A stretch of 64,000 nt of DNA from Xenopus tropicalis (Eukaryota > Chordata > Amphibia > Anura > Pipidae), in assembly GCF_000004195.4 (NCBI RefSeq), contig NC_030684.2, positions 67,935,392-67,999,391 of the forward strand, read 5' to 3'. Shown here piece after piece: positions 53,397 through 64,000 of this stretch. The notes beneath the pieces were generated by a model. The model saw only the letters and a list, made by a program, of their open reading frames with translations, ran no database searches and was not told where the DNA came from. The position numbers were made by a program, and so were the translations under genes. Numbering within the stretch: position 1 is the stretch's first letter; each line of letters starts with the position of its first letter.

Positions 53397-54451
53397 TTTT
53401 AAATTAGCTTTATCATTTTTACCAACCAGATTGTAACTCTACATGCAAAGAATTGTTTCATACTTATTTTATGTTGTTCTTTTTACAGCCTGGGAAGGTA
53501 TTCATATCCTAGGTACAGGTTCACAACGGTATCATATCAATTGTTCATAATGTTTGTCCAGACCCAAACACTTCAAAACTTGGGAAGCACAGCAAGGAAA
53601 ACACATTTTTAGGAAATGACCAAAGTCCATAAACCCTACTGAGATAAGCCTAAAGATGATGGCATTCTTGGGAGCACTCATCACAACAGCACCACAAGAA
53701 TTAGGCATAACGAACTGAGAAGCGCACTCTGTCATGGGGTTAACAGCATGTAAACCAAGACGATTGAAATCCCTTGAAATTTAAGAAAATATTTAATGAC
53801 CATCACAAAGGCAAATGATGCAGCAGCCAGCTACAGAAAGTAATGTCAGTGTCTTGATTTTCTCCCAGCTGGTCTTATCTTTACATGTCTATTTTGCCCT
53901 GTCAACGGTTTTGGCAGATCAATGCGGGACAGGACATGTAAAGATCTGGCATGGTTCAGAAGATCAAACAAAACAGAGAAATGTCAGTTAAACAAGCTCA
54001 AGGGCTAATGACTGTACCAGCCAAAGGGTAGATAATGAAGCATCGGCACTGAGCAAGCACACAAAGGAACACAACATCATAAATTTAATATGTGAGAGTC
54101 TCTAGTACCAGTTGAGAAAGCTGGCACAGTACTCACATTTGTTTCCATTATGAGACTGGGAGTACTGGAAGGTACTCTATGGTCTTTTGAAGTGTCAAAA
54201 CAATACCCTTCTGAACTTACATTATTCCTAACATGCATCTTTAAGCAACCAAACTTCTATATAGAGTGCTTCTACGTTTAAACACACCACTAGATATGCA
54301 ACAGAGCAGATGTCATCACATTTTTGTTTTGGTCCTTTAATTTAGTTTCCCATTGACAAATGGGCCTGGAGAAATGTCCCAAAATTCAATCCTAAACTAT
54401 AACACCTCCAACTATATGTTTTAAAAATGATATAGAAATTTTTTTTTTAAC

Positions 54452-54471
54452 ATTATTATTATTATTATTAC
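54452..54471. repeat. (ATT)n microsatellite
   Basis: Short ATT trinucleotide run in intron 1. Confidence 0.85.
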
Positions 54472-55159
54472 CTTTGCTGACTCAATTACAACTCCCAGCA
54501 CACTGAAGTGGTGGGGAGAGGGTTCTGGAAGTTGCAGTTCAGCAACACCTGGAACGGCAAGCAATACACTGCATGTAGTTGTTTCTCTAACTAAATCATC
54601 ACATGCCAAAGGACTGCTGAGAGAAAGCATTTGCAGAGTAAGGTTATTCATCTTTCTGTTTTGTAAATTCAGACATATCTTCTACATCCCTAATCCTGCT
54701 GTCTAAAATGTCTCAACAACTCTTCATTAGAGTCTCCGTAAGGTCAGCAGCATCCTTGGTGGGAATGAACATATGTGTAAAACAGAATTTCCACCAAGTG
54801 TAGAATTCCACCTGCATGGCCTGGACAACCACAACTCAGACTATACTATGTTATGGAACATTCTTTGCAGAAAGAAATTGAAGTAGGCGCAGGCAGAAGA
54901 CCTATGCATAATCAATCTGCTATACTAACAGTTAACACACCTCTGTGATAAACTGCATCATCTGGTAAGGTAACTTTACATATCTTCCCACAAAACACTG
55001 TTCAATAACTACAGTGCCCATTTGAAAAAAATTATTGTGAAAATAGATTAGAATAGAAAAGATTTGTTTTTTTTACCTCAGGTCAATGGTACAGGGGCAG
55101 TATGAACAGCACAGTGGTTGCCAAAATGCCCCTATTGGCTGGTCACTGTTTTTCATAAA

Positions 55160-55410
55160 GTTGACCCTCAATAAGTGGTCTTTCTGTAATTTGGATGTCC
55201 ATACTTAAAGTCTACTAATAAATCATTGAAACATTGATTAAACCATAATAGGATTGTTTTGCCTTCATCAAGGATTAATCTCAGTTGGAATCAAGTAAAA
55301 GGTACTGTTTTTATTATTGCATAGAAAAGGGAAAAAGTTTATTATTATTATTTAATTAAAATGGAGTCTATGGGAGATGGCCTCATAATTTGGAGCTTTC
55401 TGGATACTAT
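55160..55410. repeat. TACAGG-family MITE, inverted and diverged
   Basis: TTTCTGTAATTTGGATGTCC, ATAGGATTGTTTTGCC, ATGGAGTCTATGGGAGATGG and TTTGGAGCTTTCTGGATAC are the reverse-complement landmarks of the 15001-15332 element. The termini are lost. Confidence 0.65.
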
Positions 55411-55606
55411 ATGTGTATGTTTGTTTATCTGTGTATATATTTTATATATAAAATCAAGAAACCTATTTAAAAGTCAACCTGGTGAAATACAACCCTAGTT
55501 GTAAGAAAGTGGGAATCACCCCAGTGTCAAACATAAGAGAAGGCAGCACATCTGAAAGTGAGGAATGGAAACCCAGAACACAGGACAGTGTCCGTACTGA
55601 CAAGAC

Positions 55607-56049
55607 TTAAAGGAACAGTAACACTAAAAAATAAAAATGTTTTAAAAGATTTAAAATATAATGTCCTTTTGCCCTGCACTGGTAAAAGTTGTGTGTTTGC
55701 TTCAGAAAGACTACTGTAGTTAATAGAAATAGCTGTTGTGTAGCCATGGGGGCAGCCATTTAAATTGAAAAAAGGAGAAAAGGCACAGGTTACATAAGAA
55801 GATAACAGATAACTGTGTAGAATACAATGGGAATCTATGCTACTTATCTGTTATCTGCTTAGTAACCTGTGCCTTTTCTCCTTTTTTCAATTTAAATGGC
55901 TGCCCCCATGGCTACACAGCAGGGTATTTATATAAACTATAATAAGGTTTATGAAGCAAACACACAACTTTTACCAGTGCAGGGCAATAGTACATAATAT
56001 ATTAATTATTTTTATACACTTTCATTTTTTGGTGTTACTGTTCCTTTAA
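55607..56049. mobile_element. complete T2-type MITE (TTAA)
   Basis: Left TTAAAGGAACAGTAACAC and right GTGTTACTGTTCCTTTAA are perfect inverted repeats including TTAA. Internal arms with GGAGAAAAGGCACAGGTTAC and GTAACCTGTGCCTTTTCTCC form a long hairpin. 443 bp, no coding capacity. Confidence 0.9.
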
Positions 56050-57766
56050 GCTACTTTTACCTTGCTAATGGCATCTGTCAGTGACACGCGCCTGTTACAT
56101 GGTTTAGCACAGGCACAACCCCCACACGCACACTATACCAAGAAAACTAGGTTGTACGCTTCATTTTTTGGCATACAACCTAAATACACGTGCCAATAAA
56201 ACTGTACAAATGCAGTTGTGCTGTAAGCCAGCTAGTGTGCAATTGCAGTCACAGGGAGGCAACCCACAAGGCACCCTGTTGACTTGAATTCCACTGACCA
56301 ATAAATATAAAATGCTATCTCTAATGTCAACATTTTCTTTAAAGACAAACACATTACGTGTGTTATGTAAATGACCATATCAGAATATGCATCTCAAACA
56401 GCCTACTAATCCAAATCAAGGTTCATTTCACTTACGTTTTTTCTTTCCCACTTTGCATAAAATCCAACTTAGTTAAGAATTTTCTGCCTGCTGTGTTCTC
56501 CACCAGGATATGCTAGGACCTTCTAAATTAAACAACAAACACAAGAACAAAGAACCCTTCACAAACTGCTTGCCCTGTAAACACAAAAAACACAACAACT
56601 CCTACATGAAATGTAAAGTGGCTTGGGCTTCCTTAGGGCAATCACACACATGAGGTTTTGGTTCTCAGCATTTGTTGTGGTGACAAAATGCCAGAGAATT
56701 CCTTGCCATGGTAGATGTTGAGAACTGCTATAGGTAAAACACTCCAAATCACATAATTGCGCAAAAATGCCTTTGTACATATAATTCCACTATTTTGCCA
56801 TTTGCATGTTCTATCTGCAGTGATTCTCAGAAAATTCTCATATCAGAAAGAACATTGAAAAATGGAACAAAAAAAAAAAATGTGCATTTATGCAATAAAC
56901 AATTCATCCCATGTTACACTCCTTAACTTTTTTTGGTATGCACATACATTGTAAATTCACAGAAAATGCCAAGGGACTAATTAGTACAAGTGCACAGGAA
57001 GTGATCATTTATTTTCATACTTCCCAAATGGTTTGCAAAGAAAATCCCAAGTCAAATGGAACCACATGTAGGCACCATTGAAAAGTTACATATAATTCCA
57101 GTTGGCATCCTGAAAATATTTTTTTTTGTTTCATTAAAAAAAGGATACGAGGGAAACCAGCCTGCTTAATATTTATGTGGCTGGGTATTGGCCAGATTAA
57201 TAGCAGACAAGGTAAAATAAATAGACTGCTTGTTTTTATAAATATTACTTAGATATGATAATGTGTATTGCAATTTGCATAAAGAGAACCTATGTGGGAA
57301 AAATATACACCATTCAAGTGAGAAGCAGTGTGCTGCTGCATATTAACAAGTTACAGTGGGTCACTGTCTATTACACAGCACTTTATGTATAAAACTAAAA
57401 GTGCCCTCTAGTGGCATGAAATGGGTATCTGGAGTCTAGTAATGGAACAGCTAAAAATTATGGAACACAAAAGCAATATATGCTTTAAGAAAATTAAGAA
57501 TCATACTTTATTTCTAACAAACAAGGATGTTACCTAGAATCACTAAAATATGTAAGTAAAATGAAGATAACGTAAAGGCGGTCCTCAAAAAAAAATCAAG
57601 ATACACCAAGCCTAATAGTGGGTATATTTGTAGGTGGTGTAGGGGCAAATTTTGATGTCTTAAGTAATGGTTTTTAAGTCTACAGGGGAAATGTAAATTA
57701 GTTACTGAGCACTTCTGTACACCTAAAGGGGCATCAGTACCCTGCCATACAATATGTCCATATTTA

Positions 57767-58105
57767 GGGCTCTGGTACACGGGGAGATTAGTCGCCCGCG
57801 GCAAAACTCCCTGCTCGCGGGCGACTAATCTCCCCGAGTTGCCTTCCCTCTGCCATCCCACCGGCGAACATGTAAGTCGCCGGCGGGATGGCAGACGCGG
57901 CGGCGCGATTTCGCGCAAATCGCCGAAAAAGACTCGCGAGGCTTTTTCGGCGATTTCCCGAAATCGCCCCGCCGCGTCTGCCATCCCGCCGGCGACTTAC
58001 ATGTTCGCCGGTGGGATGGCAGAGGGAAGGCAACTCGGGGAGATTAGTCGCCCGCGAGCAGGGAGTTTTGCCGCGGGCGACTAATCTCCCGGTGTACCAG
58101 AGCCC
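57767..58105. mobile_element. palindromic Harbinger-like MITE, copy B
   Basis: 339 bp, flanked by TTA at 57764-57766 and 58106-58108. Same ends and hairpins as copy A, but asymmetric markers show it is inserted in the opposite orientation: GGGAAATCGCC lies left of centre in A and its complement lies right of centre here. By eye about six substitutions and no gaps separate it from the reverse complement of copy A. Confidence 0.9.
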
Positions 58106-58575
58106 TTAAGAAGAGCAACTAAATCTGATCAAAGCAATGTGTGACAAAAGGCTATTGCCTCTGACAATGGGCTGGACAGAGGGGGAACAACTGCTTATTC
58201 TGGCAGAAATATCTTGGCTTCCTCTGAAGTGCCTGCCAACAAAAAGCAGACTCCCACTTTAGCTAGACAACTGAATGCAATTACTGTTACCCGCACTATT
58301 AACAGTGCCATTTGTAAAGATACAACAATCGTCTACAATCAGCTCTGTCCAGTAAGCATGAGGCAGAGAAAAGTACTTAGAAATTCAGAATCAATTGGCA
58401 AAATTTGGCCAATAACGGGTTGCCAGAAAGCCAGAAAATATCCTGCCATAGACAATACTGAGAATTGCCTCTGCTAAAACACAGGTAGAGACAATTATCA
58501 GTAAATGATCAGCATTGTCTATTTTCGTAGCCATGGTAAGTAGCTTCTACTAGTAGCTCCGTGTGTCTTTACCCT

Positions 58576-58720
58576 AAGGGCAGTGGCACACGGGGAGATT
58601 AGTCGCCCGCGATAAATCTTCACTACTGCGGGCAACTAATCTCCCCGATATGCCATCCCACCAACAAGAATGTAAATCCCTGGTGGGATGGCACAACGCA
58701 GTTTTTCCCCACAAGGAAAC
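58576..58720. mobile_element. GGGCNNTGG-family MITE, right part missing
   Basis: Starts GGGCAGTGGCACACGGGGAG after TAA (58573-58575), with hairpin 1 (GATTAGTCGCCCGCG with GCGGGCAACTAATC) and hairpin 2 (TGCCATCCCACCAACAAG with CTGGTGGGATGGCA). It then fades, and the right terminus is absent. Confidence 0.75.
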
Positions 58721-59249
58721 TTTGGGGGACCATATAAAAGCATAAGGTTAAAGGCGCATGTTTTGTTATACACATTTCCGTGACTCACCCAACTTACATC
58801 ACTAAGCACCAATTATAACTGATGACATAACTAAGCATCATTTATAAGGATATAATTTACAGGATAATCATAACTTGTGTATTATAAATATCTGGTCATT
58901 CTTCTAGACCTTTACAAAACCTGAGATAAGTGATAGAGTGTGCTGTATTTGGTAGAAGAATTTGTTCCCTGCATTCCTCTCGCTCTAAGCAATTTGAATA
59001 CAATATAGAGTTGGGGTGCTTCCAGACATCAAGCAATGTAGCCAAAAACAGGTTTCCTAAACTTTTAGAAAGGGTACGTATTGAGTAATACCAGGTTCTA
59101 TAATGGGCTAAATATATTAGGAAAATATTTGTGTAACAGAACATTTCCTTCTATAGGACGACAGCACGGTAGATAATATTTAATAAAAGCAATGGTGGGG
59201 GGTGTTTTTTTGATAGATAAAAAGCAAAATATCCTGTCTTTACTTAACT

Positions 59250-59507
59250 CTTTTACTGCCAAGCACGTATGGCATACGTGCTGGCAGTAAAAGGGCTTAA
59301 ACGCCAACGACGTGTCTCATACGTCGTTGGCGTTTAAGCGCTGCCCTCTGCAGCGGCGGCATGTGCCGCCGCTGCAGAGGGCTTCTAACAATGACAGCCC
59401 CCCTGGGCAATGTGCCAGGGGGGCTGTCATCAGGGTCCTGCGAGCCGATCGCTCGCAGGACCCTCCAGGAAGCAGCAGACGCGATCGCATCGCATCTGCT
59501 GCTTCCT
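59250..59507. repeat. six consecutive hairpins at the piggyBac left end
   Basis: Stems in order: 59250-59293 (about 21 bp, one bulge), 59296-59338 (18 bp), 59343-59382 (19 bp, GCCCTCTGCAGCGGCGGCA), 59391-59430 (about 17 bp), 59432-59464 (13 bp, AGGGTCCTGCGAG), 59467-59507 (AGGAAGCAGCAGA with complement). They abut with 1 to 8 bases between them. GC-rich and CpG-rich. Confidence 0.92.
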
Positions 59508-59579
59508 GCTTCCTCCCTCTCCCCCAGCGCCGGCCCAAATGAGCAAGGAGCGATCGGGTCTTCAGGAACAGGTAAGGAG

Positions 59580-59840
59580 TTTTTTTTTTTCTTGCATTTA
59601 CACACTTTTACACACTTATACACACATTTACATACATTTATACACACTTACAGCACACATTTTAGCATTTTTTTATTTTTTTTTTTTTTTCATTTTTCAC
59701 ACTTTTATACACTTATTTACACTCATATACACACTTACACACTATCACACAACTTTTACACATGTACACACATGTATACACAAACACTTTGGTTTTTTTT
59801 TGTTTTGCTTTTTTTTTTTTTTTCATTTTACCACTTTGTT
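59580..59840. repeat. T-rich and ACAC-rich low-complexity stretch
   Basis: Repeated TTTACACACTTTTACACAC-like phrases mixed with T runs inside the piggyBac element. The plus strand is open across it only because it is low in complexity. Confidence 0.85.
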
Positions 59841-60049
59841 TTTATTTTCTTTTACCTAAAAACTGTTTATTTTGACAGCGTAACTATTGGATCAGATATT
59901 CTGGCCACTAATTACACTGTCATGTAACTTATTTTGTGGTTTCACTGATTTGCACAATTTTTGTGGTTTTATCACATTTTATCCCTATATAAGTGTTCCT
60001 GATCTGTTTTTAGCGTAGCTTTGCCAGGTGTAACTTTGGTGTACAAAAA

Positions 60050-61690
60050 TAACTTTACCTATTTTGAATTCATCAGAATGTGTACTTTCCAAAAATATAT
60101 GGTTTTCTGGGGGTCACTGTATAGTTAGGGGAAGTTTTGGCACATAATACACTGACAGGGGGCTCTGTGTGCAAAAGCTGAGCTGGCAGGCGAGAAATCC
60201 TTATGCGCTATTTTCATTTAGGGTTCAGTACATACTGCAGACTTTGGTATATCTATGCATATTGGGCATCAAACTGTTCAGTAGGCCTCTGGTGTTCCTA
60301 TTTGGGGTGACTTGCCTTTGTACGCAAGAAATTGTGTGAGATAAATGCGACAAATTGCAACATTTTTAGGCGATTTTCTGAAATGTCATAAAAACCAATA
60401 ACTTTAGGAAAGCTCTGCAGATTGGTACTTTGGTGTAGAAAGGACTCTTTACCCTTGTTGGATTTGTCAGAATGTGTACTTTCCAAAAATATATGGTTTT
60501 GTGGGGGTCACTGTATGGTTAGGGGAAGTTTTGGCACATAATACACTGACAGGGGGCTCTGTGTGCAAAAGCTGAGCTGGCAGGCGAGAAATCCTTATGC
60601 GCTATTTTCATTTTGGGTTCAGTACATACCGCAGACTTTGGTATATCTATGCATATTGGGCATCAAACTGTTCAGTAGACCTCTGGTGTTCCTTTTTGGG
60701 GTGATTTGTCTTTATCTGATCTTTATCAAGAAATTGTGAGAGATAAATGCGGCAAATTGCAACATTTTTATGCGATTTTCGAAATGTCATATAAATCTGC
60801 AAACTTAGGAAAGCTTTACAGCTTGGTACTTTGTAGCAATAAGAAATATTTACCCATTATAGATTCGGGGGGATGTGTATTTTCCAAAAATATATGGCTT
60901 TCTGGGGTGAATGTACTTTTTTTGTAGGATTATGCCACATAAACGATGTAAATGTGTTGATTTTGCAGGAGCTGAAATGATAGATCATATGGGGGTATGT
61001 TCCCATTGGGGCCCCTACATGCCACATACTTAGGTAAACCTATACATATTGGGCATCAAACTGTTCAGTGGACCCCTGGCGTTCAAATTTAGGGTGTTTT
61101 ATCTTGGTACCTAATGCTATGTGGGAGATAAGATGCTGCAAAGTGGAAGCTTTGAGGGGATTTTTGGAAATGTCATCAAAATTGCTAACTTTAGAAAAGC
61201 TGTGCGGCTTGGTACTTTGGAGTAGAAAGACATGGGTACCCATTTTAGATTCGGGGGAATGTGTACTTTCCAAAAATATATGACTTTCTGGGGTGAGCGT
61301 ACTTTTTTGTAGCTTTATCCCACATATAATAATGTAAATGTGTTGATTTTGCAGGAGCTGAAATGACAGAAATGACAGTTCATATGGGGGTATGTTCACA
61401 TTGGGGCCCCTACATGCCACATACTTAGGTAAACCTATACATATTGGGCATCAAACTGTTCAGTGGACCCCAGGCATTCATATTTAGGGTGTTTTATTTG
61501 GTTACTTTATGACCTGTAGGAGATAAGATACTATAGACTAGAAGCTTTGAAGCGATTTTTAAAAAAAATCACAAATTTTGATAAAAACCAATAACTTTAG
61601 GAAAGCATTGCGACTTGATAGTTTGGAGTAGACAGACAGTTGTGCCTATTCTGTATTCCCCAGAATCTGTTCTTTCCAAAAATGTACAAT
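60050..61690. repeat. four to five tandem ~395-bp units
   Basis: The phrase AATGTGTACTTTCCAAAAAT starts at 60077, 60471, 60872 (variant), 61259 and 61664 (variant), giving spacings of 394, 401, 387 and 405. Each unit also carries CATATTGGGCATCAAACTGT about 190 bases later. The first two units are most alike; the last is most diverged. Confidence 0.88.
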
Positions 61691-62186
61691 TTTCTGGGAT
61701 AAACCTTCTGTTAGTGGAATTTTGGCCTTGAAATCCAAAGTATGCAGTTTTTTTTGGAGCAGTGCTTTGGGAATTTGGTAGTGTACTGCTGGGAGTTTTT
61801 GACCTATACAAGTGAGAAATCTCCATAAAACTATATATATTTGGTATTGGCACGTTCAGGAGACATGGGACTTTCCAAATCAGTTGTATATTCGTGCATA
61901 AAATAATTTTTGTTTCTAGTATGTGTGATTATATTATGGAAAATTTGATTTTTTTTGCATTTTTAGACATTTAGAAGCCTATATCTTGTTACAGAATTGG
62001 AATTACACAAAAATTCTACCATATTTTGAAAGCTTAGGTTGTTCTGAAAAAAACGATATATTGTTTTCCTTGGTAAACTAAAAGTCCCCCCAAGGAAAGG
62101 CCCCTAAAGTGAAACAGTGCAAAATGTTCAAAAACTGTCTGGCAATACAAGTTCCGCTTTGACCAAAATGGCTGGCAGTAAAAGGG

Positions 62187-62612
62187 TTAAAGGAACAGTA
62201 ACACCAAAAAATGAAAGTGTTTTAAAGTAATTGAAATTTAACATCCTGTGGCCCTGCACTGGTAAAACTGGCGTGTTTGCTTCAGGAACACTACTATAGT
62301 TTATATAAATACGCTGCTGTGTAGTCATGGGGGCAGCCATTGAAGCTGGAAAAAAGGAGAAAAGGCACAGGTTACATAGCAAATAACAGATAAGACACCA
62401 TTATATTCTACAGGGTTTATCTGTTAGCTGCTATATAACCTGTGCCTTTTCTTCTTTTGAATGGCTGCCCCCATGGCTACACACCAGGGTTTATATAAAC
62501 TCTAGTAATGTTTCTGAAGCTAACACAAAACTTTTACCAGTGCAGGGCAGCAGTACATTATAGTTTAATTTCTTTGAAATATATACATTTTTTGGTGTTA
62601 CTGTGCCTTTAA
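62187..62612. mobile_element. complete T2-type MITE sharing a TTAA with piggyBac
   Basis: Left TTAAAGGAACAGTAACACC and right GGTGTTACTGTGCCTTTAA, with internal arms GGAGAAAAGGCACAGGTTAC and AACCTGTGCCTTTTCTTC. Same family as 55607-56049. Its first TTAA (62187-62190) is also the last TTAA of the Uribo-like element. Confidence 0.88.
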
Positions 62613-62875
62613 GAAAGCAGCTTTGGTGTATTGGTACCAGGTGCCAAAGAGTCAAAGCCAAGAATGTCTGTATTTTTCCAAGCTTATCACAAAGGTGCAA
62701 AATCTCACCTCAGTGGAAAATATGTCTGTGACAGGACTTCCGATTTTGAATAATTATGAAGTCCAGGAGTAGCTGCAAGGTTTGCAAACAGAGGGGCCAG
62801 CCTCACTCCTATATCAGTTTGTGTTTATATGTATCAGTTTTATCAGCCATTCTAAATGTACAAAGAAACACATTA

Positions 62876-63279
62876 AAAGGTGGCCATACATGTTCAAATT
62901 TTAGTCTTCTTTCGACAAACGTTATATCAACCATACATTTTTTTAATGCAACAATCTAAAACATTCAGACTGAAACTGTGGGATAGAGCCTAAAAAATAT
63001 CAAAATCTGAGAATTTTCTTAACATGAAATAGGTGGCCGACACCAATTACAAGAAAGTGACTTCCTGGAAATGCACTGTAGGTCCCCCCAAGGATACTGT
63101 GAGATACACAATACATGCGCAGATTTTATCCAACCGAAATTTTCTACCCTGTCTGATCAATTAAACGATCATTTGCCATGGGATGAAAATTTTCAGGACA
63201 ATAATTTGGAGCAAAGGTCTGAAAATCGTAGGAAACAAAGTTTAGTACAATTATACTAATGCGTGTATGGTCAGCTTAA
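62876..63279. repeat. CATACAC-type MITE, near complete
   Basis: The left end AAGGTGGCCATACATG and the right end, reverse-complemented, AAGCTGACCATACACGC are imperfect inverted repeats. The interior TGCGCAGATTTTATCC, CTGTCTGATCAATTAAACG and TTTGCCATGGGATG is shared with 51832-51974. Confidence 0.65.
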
Positions 63280-63602
63280 GAATGGCATAACATCCTTTCA
63301 TTTTCATCTGCGGTTTTATGCTGCTAAACAGTTTTTAGTTCTTCATTTATGGGAACCATACAAAGTATCTGCAACAAGTTTTGGAATGCTTTTTTCACCT
63401 TCAGTATCAATGTGAAGGTGTACTTTGGTATTATAGCATTGTGAAATACTAAACTACAGGTCATGCTTGTAAATAAATAATCAAAATGATTTCTGCCAGG
63501 TGTTCCAGCAATAAATCAATATACAAGCATGTTATTATTTACAAGAGTGATAAACGCCTGACAAAGTCCATGGTTTGGCATGGACAGGTTAAATTCACAG
63601 TA

Positions 63603-63815
63603 AAGGTGGCCATATACAGCATATTTCAGCTGCGGAAGCTTATCGGTCTGTGTTTGGGGACCTCCACGACGGGCCTACCCAACCGATATCTGGCCGAAAA
63701 TTGGGCAGATCTCGATGAGGCAGGTTTGATTGTCTTGTCGGATCTGGGAATACATGGGTTTGTTGGCGAGGTCCTTGGTCCAACAAACCAAATGATCAAA
63801 TTAGCTCAATATCTA
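63603..63815. repeat. GGCCATAC-type MITE, right end missing
   Basis: AAAGGTGGCCATATACAGC at the left, then CAACCGATATCTGGCCGAAA, TTGGGCAGATCTCGATGAGG and TTGTCGGATCTGGGAA, as in 26682-27008. It stops where an hAT MITE begins. An open frame across it is repeat-derived. Confidence 0.65.
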
Positions 63816-63818
63816 AAT

Positions 63819-64000
63819 CAGTGATCCCCAACCAGTGGCTCGTGAGCGACATGTTGCTCACCACCCCCTTTGATGTTGCTCCCAGTGGCCTCAAAGCAGG
63901 TCTTCATTCTTGAATTTCCAACTTGGAGGCAAGTTTTGGAGGTATAAAGACCATGGGCACTACCAAACAGAGCCTCCTGTAGTCTGTCATTCCACATAAG
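63819..64000. mobile_element. hAT-type MITE, cut by window edge
   Basis: Starts CAGTGATCCCCAACCAGTGG and runs through CGACATGTTGCTCACC and CTTGGAGGCAAGTTTTGG to the edge of the window. Confidence 0.8.

Larger units (their letters stand above)
59244..62190. mobile_element. non-autonomous Uribo-like piggyBac element
   Basis: 2947 bp including TTAA at both ends. Left TTAACTCTTTTACTGCCA; right, reverse-complemented, TTAACCCTTTTACTGCCA. TTAA plus a CCCTTT-type end marks piggyBac. The left 260 bases (stacked hairpins) and the right 250 bases (ending AAAATGGCTGGCAGTAAAAG before GGTTAA) agree from memory with the ends of the Xenopus Uribo (TxpB) transposons, most like Uribo2. No transposase frame or DDD-type domain is present; the interior is T-rich, then tandem repeats. 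It must have been moved by a transposase made elsewhere. Confidence 0.82.
39185..64000 (-). other. gpc4: gpc4 intron 1, partial (>24.8 kb)
   Basis: Begins 5' of the exon 2 acceptor CTTTTAG and runs off the right edge. I found no frame with a signal peptide and the glypican N-terminal cysteine motif on the minus strand, so exon 1 is outside. 42 to 51 kb is repeat-poor; 51 to 64 kb is rich in transposon copies, including a Uribo-like piggyBac element. A very long first intron is usual in glypican genes. Confidence 0.8.

Noticed and set aside
57514..58109. Open frame of 156 codons and related frames on both strands
   Set aside because: Same cause at palindromic MITE copy B; the peptide repeats that of copy A and continues into unrelated intron sequence.
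59250..59507. CpG-rich patch as the gpc4 promoter and exon 1
   Set aside because: It is the hairpin-rich left end of the Uribo-like piggyBac element, with no signal-peptide frame on the minus strand.
59361..59927. Open frame of 188 codons on the plus strand
   Set aside because: It runs through the stacked hairpins and the T-rich low-complexity zone of the piggyBac element. No transposase motif, poly-Phe and poly-His-Thr composition.
60050..61690. Regular repeats reminiscent of a CRISPR array
   Set aside because: The units are about 395 bp, contiguous and inside a eukaryotic transposon; no short repeat-spacer pattern.
63486..63824. Open frame of 112 codons near the right edge
   Set aside because: The second half is translated MITE sequence (63603-63815) and the first half has no similarity I recognise.

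Overview
This is a vertebrate genomic window, almost certainly from a Xenopus frog. The base composition is AT-rich, the only gene is split by long introns, and the repeats are those of Xenopus: T2-type MITEs on TTAA sites, a Uribo-type piggyBac element, hAT MITEs with ends like CAGTGATCCCCAACC, TA-flanked MITEs with ends like TACAGGTATNGGACCC, and GC-rich Harbinger-like palindromic MITEs. I cannot separate X. tropicalis from X. laevis on sequence alone.

The one gene I can support is glypican 4 (gpc4; knypek in zebrafish), on the minus strand. Exons 2 to 9 lie between 39184 and 13316. All splice junctions are GT-AG and every exon phase agrees, giving 501 codons plus the stop. Exon 1 (signal peptide and N-terminus) is not in the window, so intron 1 is longer than 24.8 kb and runs off the right edge. 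The protein is a GPI-anchored heparan sulfate proteoglycan core: a cysteine-rich N-lobe, an alpha-helical core, the glypican signature in exon 4, a furin-type RQAR site in exon 6, Ser-Gly attachment sites in exon 9 and a short hydrophobic GPI tail.

Layout. 1 to about 10.35 kb is the downstream flank, with repeats and no gene. About 10.35 to 13.3 kb is the presumed 3' UTR, whose left end is uncertain. 13.3 to 15.8 kb is a compact block of exons 9 to 5. 15.8 to 39.2 kb holds exons 4, 3 and 2 separated by introns of 4.7, 9.9 and 8.1 kb, all loaded with MITEs. 39.2 to 64 kb is intron 1: repeat-poor from about 42 to 51 kb, which may contain conserved non-coding DNA, and repeat-rich from about 50.9 kb on.

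The most interesting material is transposon-derived. Two 339-bp GC-rich palindromes, about 30 kb apart and in opposite orientation, are almost identical and fold hierarchically. A 2.95-kb non-autonomous Uribo-like piggyBac element begins with six consecutive hairpins, carries four to five tandem copies of a roughly 395-bp unit, and shares its right TTAA with an adjacent T2 MITE. There are also nested insertions, a spaced inverted repeat of about 90-bp arms, and several MITEs with intact target-site duplications. I found no evidence for a second protein-coding gene, RNA gene, CRISPR array or viral element.
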